A stretch of 64,000 bases of DNA from Candidatus Rhodoferax randersensis (GTDB lineage Bacteria > Pseudomonadota > Gammaproteobacteria > Burkholderiales > Burkholderiaceae_C). Below, in pieces: positions 18,411 through 26,483 of the stretch. A model generated the notes under the pieces. The model worked only from the letters and a program-made list of their open reading frames with translations, did not search any database and was not told the DNA's origin. Numbering within the stretch: the first letter of the stretch is position 1; every line of letters starts with the position of its first letter. Location of the stretch: assembly GCA_016718155.1 (NCBI GenBank), contig JADKEH010000022.1:1-64000 (forward strand), given 5' to 3'. The position numbers were made by a program, and so were the translations under genes.

Positions 18411-18475
18411 CGTCATCGCGAGCGTAGCGCGGCGATCCATGCACCCTGGATCGCCGCGCTACGCTCGCGATGACG
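18411..18475. repeat. 65-bp inverted repeat with 29-bp perfect arms
   Basis: The arms start CGTCATCGCGAGCGTAGCGC and end in GGCGATCCA, with a seven-base loop TGCACCC and an exactly complementary second arm. It is the most perfect copy of the REP-like palindrome in the window, lying between cbbF and cbbP on the transcribed strand. It could form a very stable mRNA hairpin. Confidence 0.92.
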
Positions 18476-18518
18476 GCACGGGTCGCGATGACTGATTCAA
18501 AAATATCGCGTGGCAAAA

Positions 18519-19616
18519 CTAATCCCTGAACAAACTGCGCACGGCGAACAGCGGGTTGCTCAGTTCGACCTTGACCGGCTCGGCGTGGTAGCGCTCGATG
18601 CGCTCAACCTCGTTCTTCGAGCCAAACACCAAGCCGATGCGCTGGTGCAGCGAAGTGGGCTGCACGCCCAGCATCGGTTTCTCGCCAGTGCTGGCGCGCC
18701 CACCGGCTTGCTCCATGATCAGGCCGATCGGGTTGGCCTCGTACAGCAGGCGCAGGCGGCCGGGCTTGGCGGGGTCCTTGGTGTCGCGCGGGTACATGAA
18801 GACACCACCACGCATGAGGATGCGGTGCGCCTCGGCCACCATGCTGGCAATCCAGCGCATGTTGAAGTCCTTGCCGCGCGGCCCGGTCTTGCCGGCCAGG
18901 CATTCGTCCACATAACGCTTGACCGGCGGCTCCCAGAAGCGGCTGTTGGAGGCGTTGATGGCGAACTCATGGGTATCGGCCGGGATCTGCATCTTCGGAT
19001 GCGTCAGCATGAACTCGCCCAGGTTCGGGTCCAGCGTGAAGCCATTGACACCATCGCCCACCGTGAGCACCAGCATGGTGGTGGGGCCGTACAAGGCGTA
19101 GCCGGCAGCCACCTGGCTGGCGCCGGGCTGCAGGAAATCAGCCTCGGTCACGTCGCGACCGGTGGCCTCCACGTCGGTCGGGGCGCGCAGCACCGAGAAG
19201 ATGCTGCCCACGGAAACGTTCACGTCGATGTTGCTGGAGCCGTCCAGCGGGTCAAACACCAGCATGTATTTGCCGCGCGGATACTGCGCCCTAATCTGGT
19301 ACGGCAGGTCCATCTCTTCAGACGCCATGCCGGCCAGGTTGCCCGACCATTCGGTGCGCCGGATGAAGACCTCGTTGCTCAGCACATCCAGCGCCTTTTG
19401 CGTCTCGCCCTGCACGTTGATGGAGACGCCCTCAGCCGCCACGTGGTTGCCCATCGCCGTGCCCAGCTCACCGAAGGCGACCGCGCGTGCGATGCCCTTG
19501 CAGGCCAGCGCAACGTCCAGAATCAGGGCATTGAAGTCGCCACTGGCACTAGGGAAGCGACGGCGTTCCTCAATCAGGAATTGGGTCAGGGTGGACCGGT
19601 TGGTGGTCAGGGGCAT
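18519..19616 (-). CDS. cbbF: Fructose-1,6-bisphosphatase, class I
   Basis: A 365-residue class I fructose-1,6-bisphosphatase. It hydrolyses fructose 1,6-bisphosphate (and possibly sedoheptulose 1,7-bisphosphate) in the Calvin cycle. The metal-binding motif VFDPLDGSSNIDVNVSVG is at about residues 117-134, and the KYVDECLAG and RYIGSMVAE-like (RWIASMVAEAHR) segments are family landmarks. The length is slightly over the usual 330-360. The start follows GAAGGAAC. It lies between cbbY and cbbP in the operon. Confidence 0.95.
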   Translation of the reverse strand: MPLTTNRSTLTQFLIEERRRFPSASGDFNALILDVALACKGIARAVAFGELGTAMGNHVAAEGVSINVQGETQKALDVLSNEVFIRRTEWSGNLAGMASEEMDLPYQIRAQYPRGKYMLVFDPLDGSSNIDVNVSVGSIFSVLRAPTDVEATGRDVTEADFLQPGASQVAAGYALYGPTTMLVLTVGDGVNGFTLDPNLGEFMLTHPKMQIPADTHEFAINASNSRFWEPPVKRYVDECLAGKTGPRGKDFNMRWIASMVAEAHRILMRGGVFMYPRDTKDPAKPGRLRLLYEANPIGLIMEQAGGRASTGEKPMLGVQPTSLHQRIGLVFGSKNEVERIERYHAEPVKVELSNPLFAVRSLFRD

Positions 19617-19650
19617 GGCAGTTCCTTCGGATACAGGGTGATGCGGGCAT

Positions 19651-20376
19651 TCAGTGCGCGGCGACCTGGCTTTGCGCGAGCCAGCGCCGCAATTGCGCCA
19701 GGTCCACCTGACTCAAGTCGGGCACCACCCGCAGCGCGGCCGAGAAGTCGTGGTGCGCGGTGTAGCGCGTAGGGGTGATCAGCGTGGCCAGACCCGCGGC
19801 CGTGGCCGAGCGCAGACCGTTGCTGGAGTCCTCGAAGGCCAGGCACTGCCCCGGGGCCAGCTTGAGGGCCGCCAGCATTTGCAGATAGACCTGCGGATCG
19901 GGTTTCTTGATCGGCGCTGTGGAGGCGTCCCCTATTGCCGAAAAGTTCAGGCGCCAGTCCGGGCCTACCGCGCGGCGCAGCAAGGCGGCGATGTTGACCG
20001 GTGAGGTGGTGGTGGCAATGGCCAGTTGCAGGCCCTGGCCCATGGCCTCCTCCATCAGCGCGAGCACACCGGGGCGCAAGCTGACGGCGCCCTCGTTGAC
20101 CGCGCTCTCGTAGGCGGCGGTCTTGAGCTCATGCAGGCGGTTGACGGTGTCCGCCATGGCCATGGCCCCCAGCTCGCGCAGTTCGGGCTGGGCGGTTTTC
20201 CAGTAGTGCAGGATGCGCTCCTTGCCGCCCGAGATATTCAGAAGCTCGGTGTACAGCGCCTCATCCCACTGCCAGTCCAGACCGAACTCGGCAAAGGCCT
20301 GATTGAACGCGGCAAGGTGCGCGGACTCGGTGTCCGCCAGGGTGCCGTCAACATCAAAAATCAGGGCGCGCAACAT
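19651..20376 (-). CDS. cbbY: HAD-family hydrolase CbbY (xylulose-1,5-bisphosphate phosphatase type)
   Basis: A 241-residue HAD hydrolase with motif I IFDVDGTLADTESAH, the cap domain, ATTTSPVNI, IKKPDPQVY and FEDSSNGLRSA. The ISGGKERILHYW stretch is characteristic of CbbY. In established work CbbY removes xylulose 1,5-bisphosphate, a misfire inhibitor of RuBisCO. The start at 20376 has an AAGGA site eight bases upstream; an ATG at 20412 is in frame but has no such site. It is the first gene of the minus-strand cbb operon, divergent from cbbR. Confidence 0.92.
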   Translation of the reverse strand: MLRALIFDVDGTLADTESAHLAAFNQAFAEFGLDWQWDEALYTELLNISGGKERILHYWKTAQPELRELGAMAMADTVNRLHELKTAAYESAVNEGAVSLRPGVLALMEEAMGQGLQLAIATTTSPVNIAALLRRAVGPDWRLNFSAIGDASTAPIKKPDPQVYLQMLAALKLAPGQCLAFEDSSNGLRSATAAGLATLITPTRYTAHHDFSAALRVVPDLSQVDLAQLRRWLAQSQVAAH

Positions 20377-20484
20377 GCCGGGTGTCCTTGTGGGAAGTTG
20401 GAAAGCAGCCACTCAAAGAAGTGACATGGGCTTGACTTTATCGGGCATTACGCATCAACTCAAATCACATTTGTTAAACTACTC

Positions 20485-20500
20485 ATCAGTTTTTGCTGAT
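20485..20500. promoter_or_regulatory. Probable CbbR operator in the cbbY/cbbR divergent region
   Basis: The dyad ATCAGTTTTTGCTGAT lies 19 bases before the cbbR start and about 110 bases before cbbY. The same ATCAG-N6-CTGAT pattern recurs ahead of cbbM at 21444. LysR-type regulators bind such dyads, and CbbR commonly represses itself and activates divergent cbb operons. Confidence 0.65.
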
Positions 20501-20519
20501 TATTAGAGCCCACCAAACC

Positions 20520-21431
20520 ATGCGCAACTACACCCTCAAGCAAATCCAGACCTTTGTCGAAGTGGCGCGCGAGAAATCCGTCTCGAAAGCCGCTGAACGG
20601 CTGTTTGTGACCCAGCCGGCGGTCTCGATGCAGATCCGCCAACTCGAGGATGCGTTCGGCCTGCCTTTGATCGAGCCGGTCGGGCGCAACATCCAGCTCA
20701 CCGGCGCGGGTCAGGAGTTCCTGACGCATGCGATCGCCGCCATGGCGCAGCTGAAGAATCTGGAGGCGCTGATGGCCGAGCACGTCGGCGTCAGAAAGGG
20801 GCGCTTCGAGTTGGCGGTGGTGAGCACCGCCAAATACTTTGTGCCGATGCTGCTGGTGCGGTTTGGCAAACTGCTGCCGGGCATTGACGTGACGCTGCGC
20901 ATCGACAACCGGGAGAACATCCTGGGCATGCTGTCGCGCAACGAGGTCGATCTGGTGATCATGGGGCGCGCGCCCCATAACCTGGATTGCGAGGCCACGG
21001 CGTTTGCCACCAACCCGATGGGGATCGTGTGCGCGCCCGACCACCCCTTGTCGCGGCGCAAACGGGTTCAGTTCGAGATGCTGAAGGAATACGGATTTGT
21101 GGTGCGCGAGCAGGGCTCGGGCACGCGTGCCGCCATGGAGCGGCTGTTTGGGCAGCATGAAATCCCCCTGAAAATGGTGATGGAGATGCCCAGCAACGAG
21201 ACCATCAAGCAGGCCGTGATGGCGGGCATGGGCCTGAGCTTTCTGTCGCTGCGCACGGTGCGCCACGAGCTCGCCGCCGGCCACCTGGCGCTGGTGGACA
21301 TCAACGGCATGCCGCTGGTAGGCCACTGGTATGTGACGCATTTGAGCCAGAAGAAACTGTCGCCCGCCGCCAAAGCCTTCAAGGCTTTCCTGATCGAGCA
21401 AGGGGGCCCGCTCATTGATGCATGGGCGTAG
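20520..21431 (+). CDS. cbbR: LysR-type regulator CbbR
   Basis: A 303-residue LysR regulator of the CbbR group. The N-terminus MRNYTLKQIQTFVEVAREKS and helix-turn-helix (SVSKAAERLFVTQPAVSMQI) are typical of CbbR, and the effector domain with the VREQGSGTRAAMERLF segment follows. CbbR senses metabolites such as RuBP, NADPH or ATP and activates cbb transcription. The start at 20520 is preferred over an in-frame codon 27 bases upstream because family proteins start MRNxTL. It lies between the minus-strand cbb operon and cbbM, with matching dyads on both sides. Confidence 0.95.
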   Translation: MRNYTLKQIQTFVEVAREKSVSKAAERLFVTQPAVSMQIRQLEDAFGLPLIEPVGRNIQLTGAGQEFLTHAIAAMAQLKNLEALMAEHVGVRKGRFELAVVSTAKYFVPMLLVRFGKLLPGIDVTLRIDNRENILGMLSRNEVDLVIMGRAPHNLDCEATAFATNPMGIVCAPDHPLSRRKRVQFEMLKEYGFVVREQGSGTRAAMERLFGQHEIPLKMVMEMPSNETIKQAVMAGMGLSFLSLRTVRHELAAGHLALVDINGMPLVGHWYVTHLSQKKLSPAAKAFKAFLIEQGGPLIDAWA

Positions 21432-21443
21432 CAAATACGATTC

Positions 21444-21459
21444 ATCAGTAATTTCTGAT
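21444..21459. promoter_or_regulatory. Probable CbbR operator ahead of cbbM
   Basis: The dyad ATCAGTAATTTCTGAT has the ATCAG-N6-CTGAT form seen before cbbR. It begins 12 bases after the cbbR stop and about 126 bases before the cbbM start, a usual distance for an activating LysR site. Confidence 0.65.
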
Positions 21460-21465
21460 TTACAC

Positions 21466-21487
21466 AGAAATAAAAGTGAATATTTCT
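21466..21487. promoter_or_regulatory. Second dyad in the cbbM promoter region
   Basis: Perfect seven-base arms AGAAATA and TATTTCT are separated by eight bases. It lies directly downstream of the first dyad, about 100 bases from the cbbM start. It could be a second regulator site or the activation half-site of a composite CbbR region. Confidence 0.45.
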
Positions 21488-21584
21488 TATGAACAACTTT
21501 CCCTATAGTCACACCCATTACCCGATGGGCTGATCAAGAACGAGCTGCCTGACGGGTCCCTGTTCAACCCAAGGAGAACCCGTC

Positions 21585-22964
21585 ATGGACCAGTCCAACC
21601 GTTATGCCGACCTGAGCCTCAAGGAGGCCGACCTCATCCAGGGCGGCGGTCACATCCTCGTTGCTTACAAAATGAAGCCCAAAGCGGGTCACGGCTATCT
21701 GGAAGCCGCCGCCCACTTCGCCGCCGAGTCCTCCACCGGCACCAACGTCGAGGTGAGTACCACCGATGATTTCACCCGCGGCGTGGATGCGCTGGTGTAC
21801 TACATCGACGAAGCCACCGAAGACATGCGCATTGCCTATCCACTGGATCTGTTCGACCGGAACATGACCGATGGCCGCATGATGATCGTGTCCTTCCTGA
21901 CGCTGGTGATCGGCAACAACCAGGGCATGGGCGACATCGAACACGCCAAGATTCACGACTTCTACATGCCCGAGCGCGCCATCCAGTTGTTCGACGGCCC
22001 GGCCAAGGACATCTCCGACCTGTGGCGCATCCTGGGCCGCCCCATCAAGGACGGCGGCTACATTGCCGGCACCATCATCAAGCCCAAGCTGGGTCTGCGC
22101 CCCGAGCCGTTTGCCCACGCGGCCTACCAGTTCTGGCTGGGCGGCGACTTCATCAAGAACGACGAACCGCAGGGCAACCAGGTGTTTTGCCCGGCCAAGA
22201 AAGTGATCCCGCTGGTGGCGGATGCCATGAAGCGGGCGCAGGATGAGACCGGCCAGGCCAAGCTGTTCTCGGCCAACATCACCGCCGACGACCACTACGA
22301 AATGCTGGCCCGCGGCGAATTCATCCTGGAAACCTTTGGCCCGGACGCTGACAAGGTGGCCTTTTTGGTCGATGGCTATGTCGGCGGCCCCGGCATGGTG
22401 ACCACCGCCCGGCGCTACTTCCCCAACCAGTACCTGCACTACCACCGCGCCGGTCACGGCGCCGTGACATCCCCCAGTTCCAAGCGCGGCTACACCGCCT
22501 TTGTGCTGGCCAAGATGAGCCGCCTGCAGGGCGCCTCGGGCATCCACGTCGGCACCATGGGCTACGGCAAGATGGAGGGCGAAGCTTCCGACAAGGGCAT
22601 TGCCTACATGATCGAGCGCGACGAGTGCCAGGGCCCGGTCTACTTCCAGAAGTGGTACGGCATGAAGCCCACCACCCCGATCATCTCCGGCGGCATGAAC
22701 GCGCTGCGTCTGCCCGGCTTCTTCGAGAACCTGGGTCACGGCAACGTGATCAACACCTCGGGCGGCGGCGCCTACGGCCACATCGACAGCCCGGCGGCCG
22801 GCGCGATATCCCTGCGCCAGTCATACGAGTGCTGGAAGTCCGGTGCCGATCCGATCCAGTTTGCCAAGGAACACAAAGAGTTTGCGCGTGCCTTCGCGTC
22901 CTTTCCGGGTGATGCGGACAAGTTGTTTCCCGGTTGGAGGGAGAAGCTTGGGACGCATCGGTAA
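21585..22964 (+). CDS. cbbM: Ribulose-1,5-bisphosphate carboxylase/oxygenase, form II
   Basis: A 459-residue form II RuBisCO, active as an L2-type enzyme without small subunits. The N-terminus MDQSNRYADLSLKEADLIQG is typical of CbbM. Catalytic landmarks are the carbamate-lysine segment GGDFIKNDEPQGNQVF, GFLVDGYVGGPG, the loop-6 region GTMGYGKMEG and the C-terminal SGGMNALRLPGFFENLGHG. A strong AAGGAG site precedes the ATG. Form II enzymes suit low-oxygen, high-CO2 conditions, which fits a micro-oxic sulfur oxidiser. cbbQ and cbbO follow after about 420 bp. Regulation by CbbR is inferred from the two upstream dyads. Confidence 0.98.
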   Translation: MDQSNRYADLSLKEADLIQGGGHILVAYKMKPKAGHGYLEAAAHFAAESSTGTNVEVSTTDDFTRGVDALVYYIDEATEDMRIAYPLDLFDRNMTDGRMMIVSFLTLVIGNNQGMGDIEHAKIHDFYMPERAIQLFDGPAKDISDLWRILGRPIKDGGYIAGTIIKPKLGLRPEPFAHAAYQFWLGGDFIKNDEPQGNQVFCPAKKVIPLVADAMKRAQDETGQAKLFSANITADDHYEMLARGEFILETFGPDADKVAFLVDGYVGGPGMVTTARRYFPNQYLHYHRAGHGAVTSPSSKRGYTAFVLAKMSRLQGASGIHVGTMGYGKMEGEASDKGIAYMIERDECQGPVYFQKWYGMKPTTPIISGGMNALRLPGFFENLGHGNVINTSGGGAYGHIDSPAAGAISLRQSYECWKSGADPIQFAKEHKEFARAFASFPGDADKLFPGWREKLGTHR

Positions 22965-23004
22965 GGTCTTTGCAAACCTTTCACGTCAGCGCCTTTGCTT
23001 GAAG

Positions 23005-23096
23005 CGTTGCGCGCCGGTGGCCTGCGGCGCTTCGTGTCCCCCGGCCGTACCGGCCTCCTCCTTGACCTACGCGCCGCAGACCACCGGCGCGCAACG
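23005..23096. terminator. Large stem-loop downstream of cbbM
   Basis: Two 26-base arms (starting CGTTGCGCGCCGGTGG) differ by one base and enclose a 40-base loop. It begins 40 bases after the cbbM stop. It may end or stabilise the cbbM transcript and limit cbbQO expression; no T-tract follows, so a dispersed repeat is an alternative. Confidence 0.6.
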
Positions 23097-23158
23097 TTTC
23101 CACAACCAACCTATTGATCTCTCCCGAATTCATGACACAAGCCAAAGAGACTTCAGCT

Positions 23159-23337
23159 CGTCATCGCGAGGCCTTCAGGCCGTGGCGATCCATGCTGGCG
23201 CACCAAGCGGGATTGCCGCGTCGGCTGCGCCTCGTTTCCTTGACCCGGTCGTCATTGCGACCCCTGCCGTCATCGCGAGCGTAGCGCGGCGATCCATGCA
23301 CCCTGGATCGCCACGGCCTGCTGCCTCGCGATGACGA
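23159..23337. repeat. Composite REP-like element before cbbQ
   Basis: Several CGTCATYGCGAG palindromic units with GGCGATCCATG cores, ending in the conserved GGTTCAAGGTCCGTGTGTGG spacer start. The cbbQ ribosome-binding site begins about 40 bases beyond it. Confidence 0.8.
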
Positions 23338-23386
23338 TGCCGGTTCAAGGTCCGTGTGTGGTTCAGCCCCAGAACTGGAGGTTCAC

Positions 23387-24190
23387 ATGACAAGCATCAC
23401 CGACTACCGCGTCACGAAAGAGCCCTTCTACCAGCCCTGCGCCAACGAGGTAGCGCTGTATGAGGCCGCCTACGCCGCGCGCCTGCCGGTCATGCTCAAG
23501 GGGCCCACCGGCTGCGGCAAATCACGCTTCGTTGAGTACATGGCCTGGAAGCTGGACAGGCCGCTGATCACGGTGGCCTGCAACGAGGACATGACGGCGT
23601 CCGACCTGCTGGGACGCTACCTGCTGGAAGCCAATGGCACACGCTGGCTCGATGGCCCGCTAACCACGGCCGCACGCATTGGCGCCATCTGCTACCTCGA
23701 TGAAATCGTGGAGGCCCGGCAGGACACCACGGTGGTGATTCACCCGCTGACCGACCACCGCCGCCAGTTGCCGCTGGACAAGCACGGCGAGCTGATTCAT
23801 GCGCACCCTGATTTTCAACTCGTCATCTCCTACAACCCCGGCTACCAGAGCCTGATGAAGGATCTGAAACAGTCGACCAAGCAACGCTTCGTCGGCTTTG
23901 ATTTTGATTACCCGAGCGCCGAACTGGAGGCTTCCATCGTGGCTACCGAGACCGGCATGGACCACGCCACGGTTGCCAAACTGGTGAAGATTGGCAGCGT
24001 GGCGCGCCAGCTCAAGGGGCATGGCCTGACTGAGGGCATCTCGACCCGGCTGCTGGTCTATGCCGCCACCCTGATCAAGGGCGGCGTGAGCCCGGTGGAC
24101 GCCTGCCGCATGGCGCTGGTGCGGCCGATCACGGACGACGCCGACATCCGCGCGACGCTGGATCACACCATTGATGCGGTCTTTGCCTGA
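23387..24190 (+). CDS. cbbQ: RuBisCO activase AAA+ subunit CbbQ
   Basis: A 267-residue MoxR-type AAA+ ATPase. Walker A is GPTGCGKS at residues 39-46, Walker B is in ICYLDEI, and the ISYNPGYQS segment is typical of CbbQ/NorQ. CbbQ hexamers with CbbO remodel inhibited RuBisCO to remove tight-binding sugar phosphates. The start at 23387 is chosen for its GGAGG site; an in-frame codon upstream lies in repeat sequence. cbbO follows after 11 bases. The nearness to cbbM marks it as CbbQ and not the nitric-oxide-reductase homologue NorQ. Confidence 0.95.
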   Translation: MTSITDYRVTKEPFYQPCANEVALYEAAYAARLPVMLKGPTGCGKSRFVEYMAWKLDRPLITVACNEDMTASDLLGRYLLEANGTRWLDGPLTTAARIGAICYLDEIVEARQDTTVVIHPLTDHRRQLPLDKHGELIHAHPDFQLVISYNPGYQSLMKDLKQSTKQRFVGFDFDYPSAELEASIVATETGMDHATVAKLVKIGSVARQLKGHGLTEGISTRLLVYAATLIKGGVSPVDACRMALVRPITDDADIRATLDHTIDAVFA

Positions 24191-24201
24191 AGGCTGACCC
24201 G

Positions 24202-26472
24202 GTGCGCACTGGCCCCTCGCCCGAACAGCTACAGGCTTGGCGCGGGCAACTCGCTTGCGGCTTTCCCCAAGTCGCCGCGGTGTTTGAGGACTGCATGGCC
24301 GAGGCACAGGCGCTGCTCACGCCCGAAGGCATCCAGGCCTACCTGGAACAAGGCCGCGCCTTGAGCCAGATGGGGCGCGGGGTGGAGCCGGTGCTGATCT
24401 TCCTGCAGGAGTGGCCGCAGGTCGCCCAAATTCTGGGCGAGCCGGCCCTGGCGGCCATCATGGACGCCATTCGCGTGATGACGAAGTCGCCCAATGGCGG
24501 GGCCATCGCGCCCTTTTTGCAGTCGCTGGCGGCCATTGCGCGGCGGTTGCCGTCACCGGTGCAGATGCAGCACTATCTGGACTTGAGCCTGCGCACCATG
24601 GACCGCACCAGCGGCTCCATTCACGGCATCCACAAGACCTATGCCAGCCCCAGCCTGCCCGATTTCTTTCGGCAGTCGCCGCATCTGCTGAGCCTGCTGT
24701 CGCTGGAGGGCTTGAGCCACTGGGTGGACTACGGCCTACGCAACTACAGCCATCACCCGGAGCAACAACGCGACTATTTTTGCCTGCAGTCGGCCGACAG
24801 CCGCGCCGTGCTGCAGCGCGAGCGGCACGGCACGCTGCTGGTGGACAACACCCGCAAGCTTGATCTGTACCTGCGCGGCCTGTGGCAGATGGCAGCCCAT
24901 CTGGTGCCCTACTCCACCGTGTTTGACGAGCTTCGCAAACCCGTGCCCTACTTTGACGCGCTGGGCATGCGCCTGCCTGATGTCTATGACGACTTCAACA
25001 GCGTCAGCGGTATCGACCGCTACCGCGCAGTGCTGGCCCACATGGCGGCGCACCAACGCTGGAGCAGCGCCATCTTTGCCGACAACTACAGCCCGTTTCA
25101 AAGACTGGCGATCGAGTTCTTTGAGGACTCTCGGGTGGAACTGCTTGCCATGCGCGAGTATCCGGGGCTGCGCCGAATCTTCTGCGCGCTGCACCCGGCA
25201 CCGGTAGAGGGCGCCTGCAATCCCGAGACCCACTCCTGTCTGCGGCACCGCCTCGCCATGCTGTCACGCGCCCTGCTCGACAAGCCGCAGGCACCCACGC
25301 ACGGCTACCAGGATGCGGCCCTGAATGACTTCGTGCGGCGCTTTCATGCCGTCATGGAGCACGGCGACTCCAGCACCGAAGAGATCGCCGGTCTGGCCCT
25401 GTCCTATGTGGCCAAAACCCGCCGCCAGAGTGACCAGTTGCCCAAGACCTGGTTTGAAAACACCGAGGTTGACTACCGTGACGACAATCGTCACCTGTGG
25501 CGGTTTCACGAACTCAGTGATGACGAGGAAGTGTTCGAGGAACATCGCCAATCGACTGCAGCCGAGGACGCCAAGGGCCTGCCGCCCCGCCACTACCCGG
25601 AATGGGATTACAGCAGCCAGAGCTACCGCCCGGACTGGGTCAGCCTGTTTGAGCGGCTGCACCCGTCAGGCAACGCCGCCGACATCGACCGGCTGCTGGC
25701 CAAACACAGCGCACTGGCCAAGCGCCTGAAACGTCTGCTGGACCTGCTCAAACCCCAGGACAAGGTGCGCGTGCGCTACCAGGAAGAGGGCAGCGAGCTT
25801 GATCTGGACGTGGCGATCCGCTCGCTGATCGACTTCAAAAGCGGCGCCACGCCCGATCCGCGCATCAACATGAGCCATCGCACCGATGGGCGCAACATCG
25901 CCGTCATGCTGCTGCTGGACCTCTCGGAATCGCTCAACGAAAAACCAGCCGGCTCCGACCAGACCATTCTGGAACTCAGCCAGGAAGCCGTGTCGCTGCT
26001 GGCCTGGTCGATTGAACAACTGGGCGACGCCTTTGCCATCGCCGGCTTTCACTCCAACACGCGCCACGATGTGCGCTACCTGCACATCAAGGGCTACGGT
26101 GAGCATTGGAATGACGAAGTGAAGGGACGGCTGGCGGCCATGCAGGCGGGCTACTCCACCCGCATGGGGGCCGCCATGCGCCATGCCGCCCACTACCTGG
26201 ACGCCCAAACAGCCGACAAGAAACTCATGCTGATACTGACCGACGGGCAACCGTCAGACGTGGACGTACCCGACCAACGGCTATTGATTGAAGACGCGCG
26301 CCAATCCGTCAAGGAACTCGACCAGCAGGGCATCTTCACTTACTGCATCAACCTGGACTCCAAGGCTGATGCGTATGTGAGTGACATCTTCGGCCACCAA
26401 TACACCGTGATCGACCACATTGAGCATCTGCCCGAACAGCTACCGAAGCTGTTCATGGCGCTGACGCGCTGA
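24202..26472 (+). CDS. cbbO: RuBisCO activase adaptor CbbO (von Willebrand factor A domain)
   Basis: A 756-residue CbbO/NorD-like protein with a C-terminal von Willebrand A domain. The metal-ion-dependent adhesion motif D-L-S-E-S is at residue 573, and the typical ILTDGQPSDVD segment follows. The long N-terminal part is helical and characteristic of CbbO. It bridges CbbQ to RuBisCO through the MIDAS site. The start is GTG at 24202. It is co-directional with cbbQ and converges with fccB, the two stops lying 11 bases apart. Confidence 0.93.
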   Translation: MRTGPSPEQLQAWRGQLACGFPQVAAVFEDCMAEAQALLTPEGIQAYLEQGRALSQMGRGVEPVLIFLQEWPQVAQILGEPALAAIMDAIRVMTKSPNGGAIAPFLQSLAAIARRLPSPVQMQHYLDLSLRTMDRTSGSIHGIHKTYASPSLPDFFRQSPHLLSLLSLEGLSHWVDYGLRNYSHHPEQQRDYFCLQSADSRAVLQRERHGTLLVDNTRKLDLYLRGLWQMAAHLVPYSTVFDELRKPVPYFDALGMRLPDVYDDFNSVSGIDRYRAVLAHMAAHQRWSSAIFADNYSPFQRLAIEFFEDSRVELLAMREYPGLRRIFCALHPAPVEGACNPETHSCLRHRLAMLSRALLDKPQAPTHGYQDAALNDFVRRFHAVMEHGDSSTEEIAGLALSYVAKTRRQSDQLPKTWFENTEVDYRDDNRHLWRFHELSDDEEVFEEHRQSTAAEDAKGLPPRHYPEWDYSSQSYRPDWVSLFERLHPSGNAADIDRLLAKHSALAKRLKRLLDLLKPQDKVRVRYQEEGSELDLDVAIRSLIDFKSGATPDPRINMSHRTDGRNIAVMLLLDLSESLNEKPAGSDQTILELSQEAVSLLAWSIEQLGDAFAIAGFHSNTRHDVRYLHIKGYGEHWNDEVKGRLAAMQAGYSTRMGAAMRHAAHYLDAQTADKKLMLILTDGQPSDVDVPDQRLLIEDARQSVKELDQQGIFTYCINLDSKADAYVSDIFGHQYTVIDHIEHLPEQLPKLFMALTR

Positions 26473-26483
26473 CACACCACAGG

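Noticed and set aside
21564..22781. A 405-residue open frame antisense to cbbM
   Set aside because: It is a shadow of cbbM codon use with His/Gly/Val-rich sequence and no family features. Similar long shadows at 46562-47887 (aprA), 13828-14769 (cbbK) and 20460-21518 (cbbR) were dropped for the same reason.
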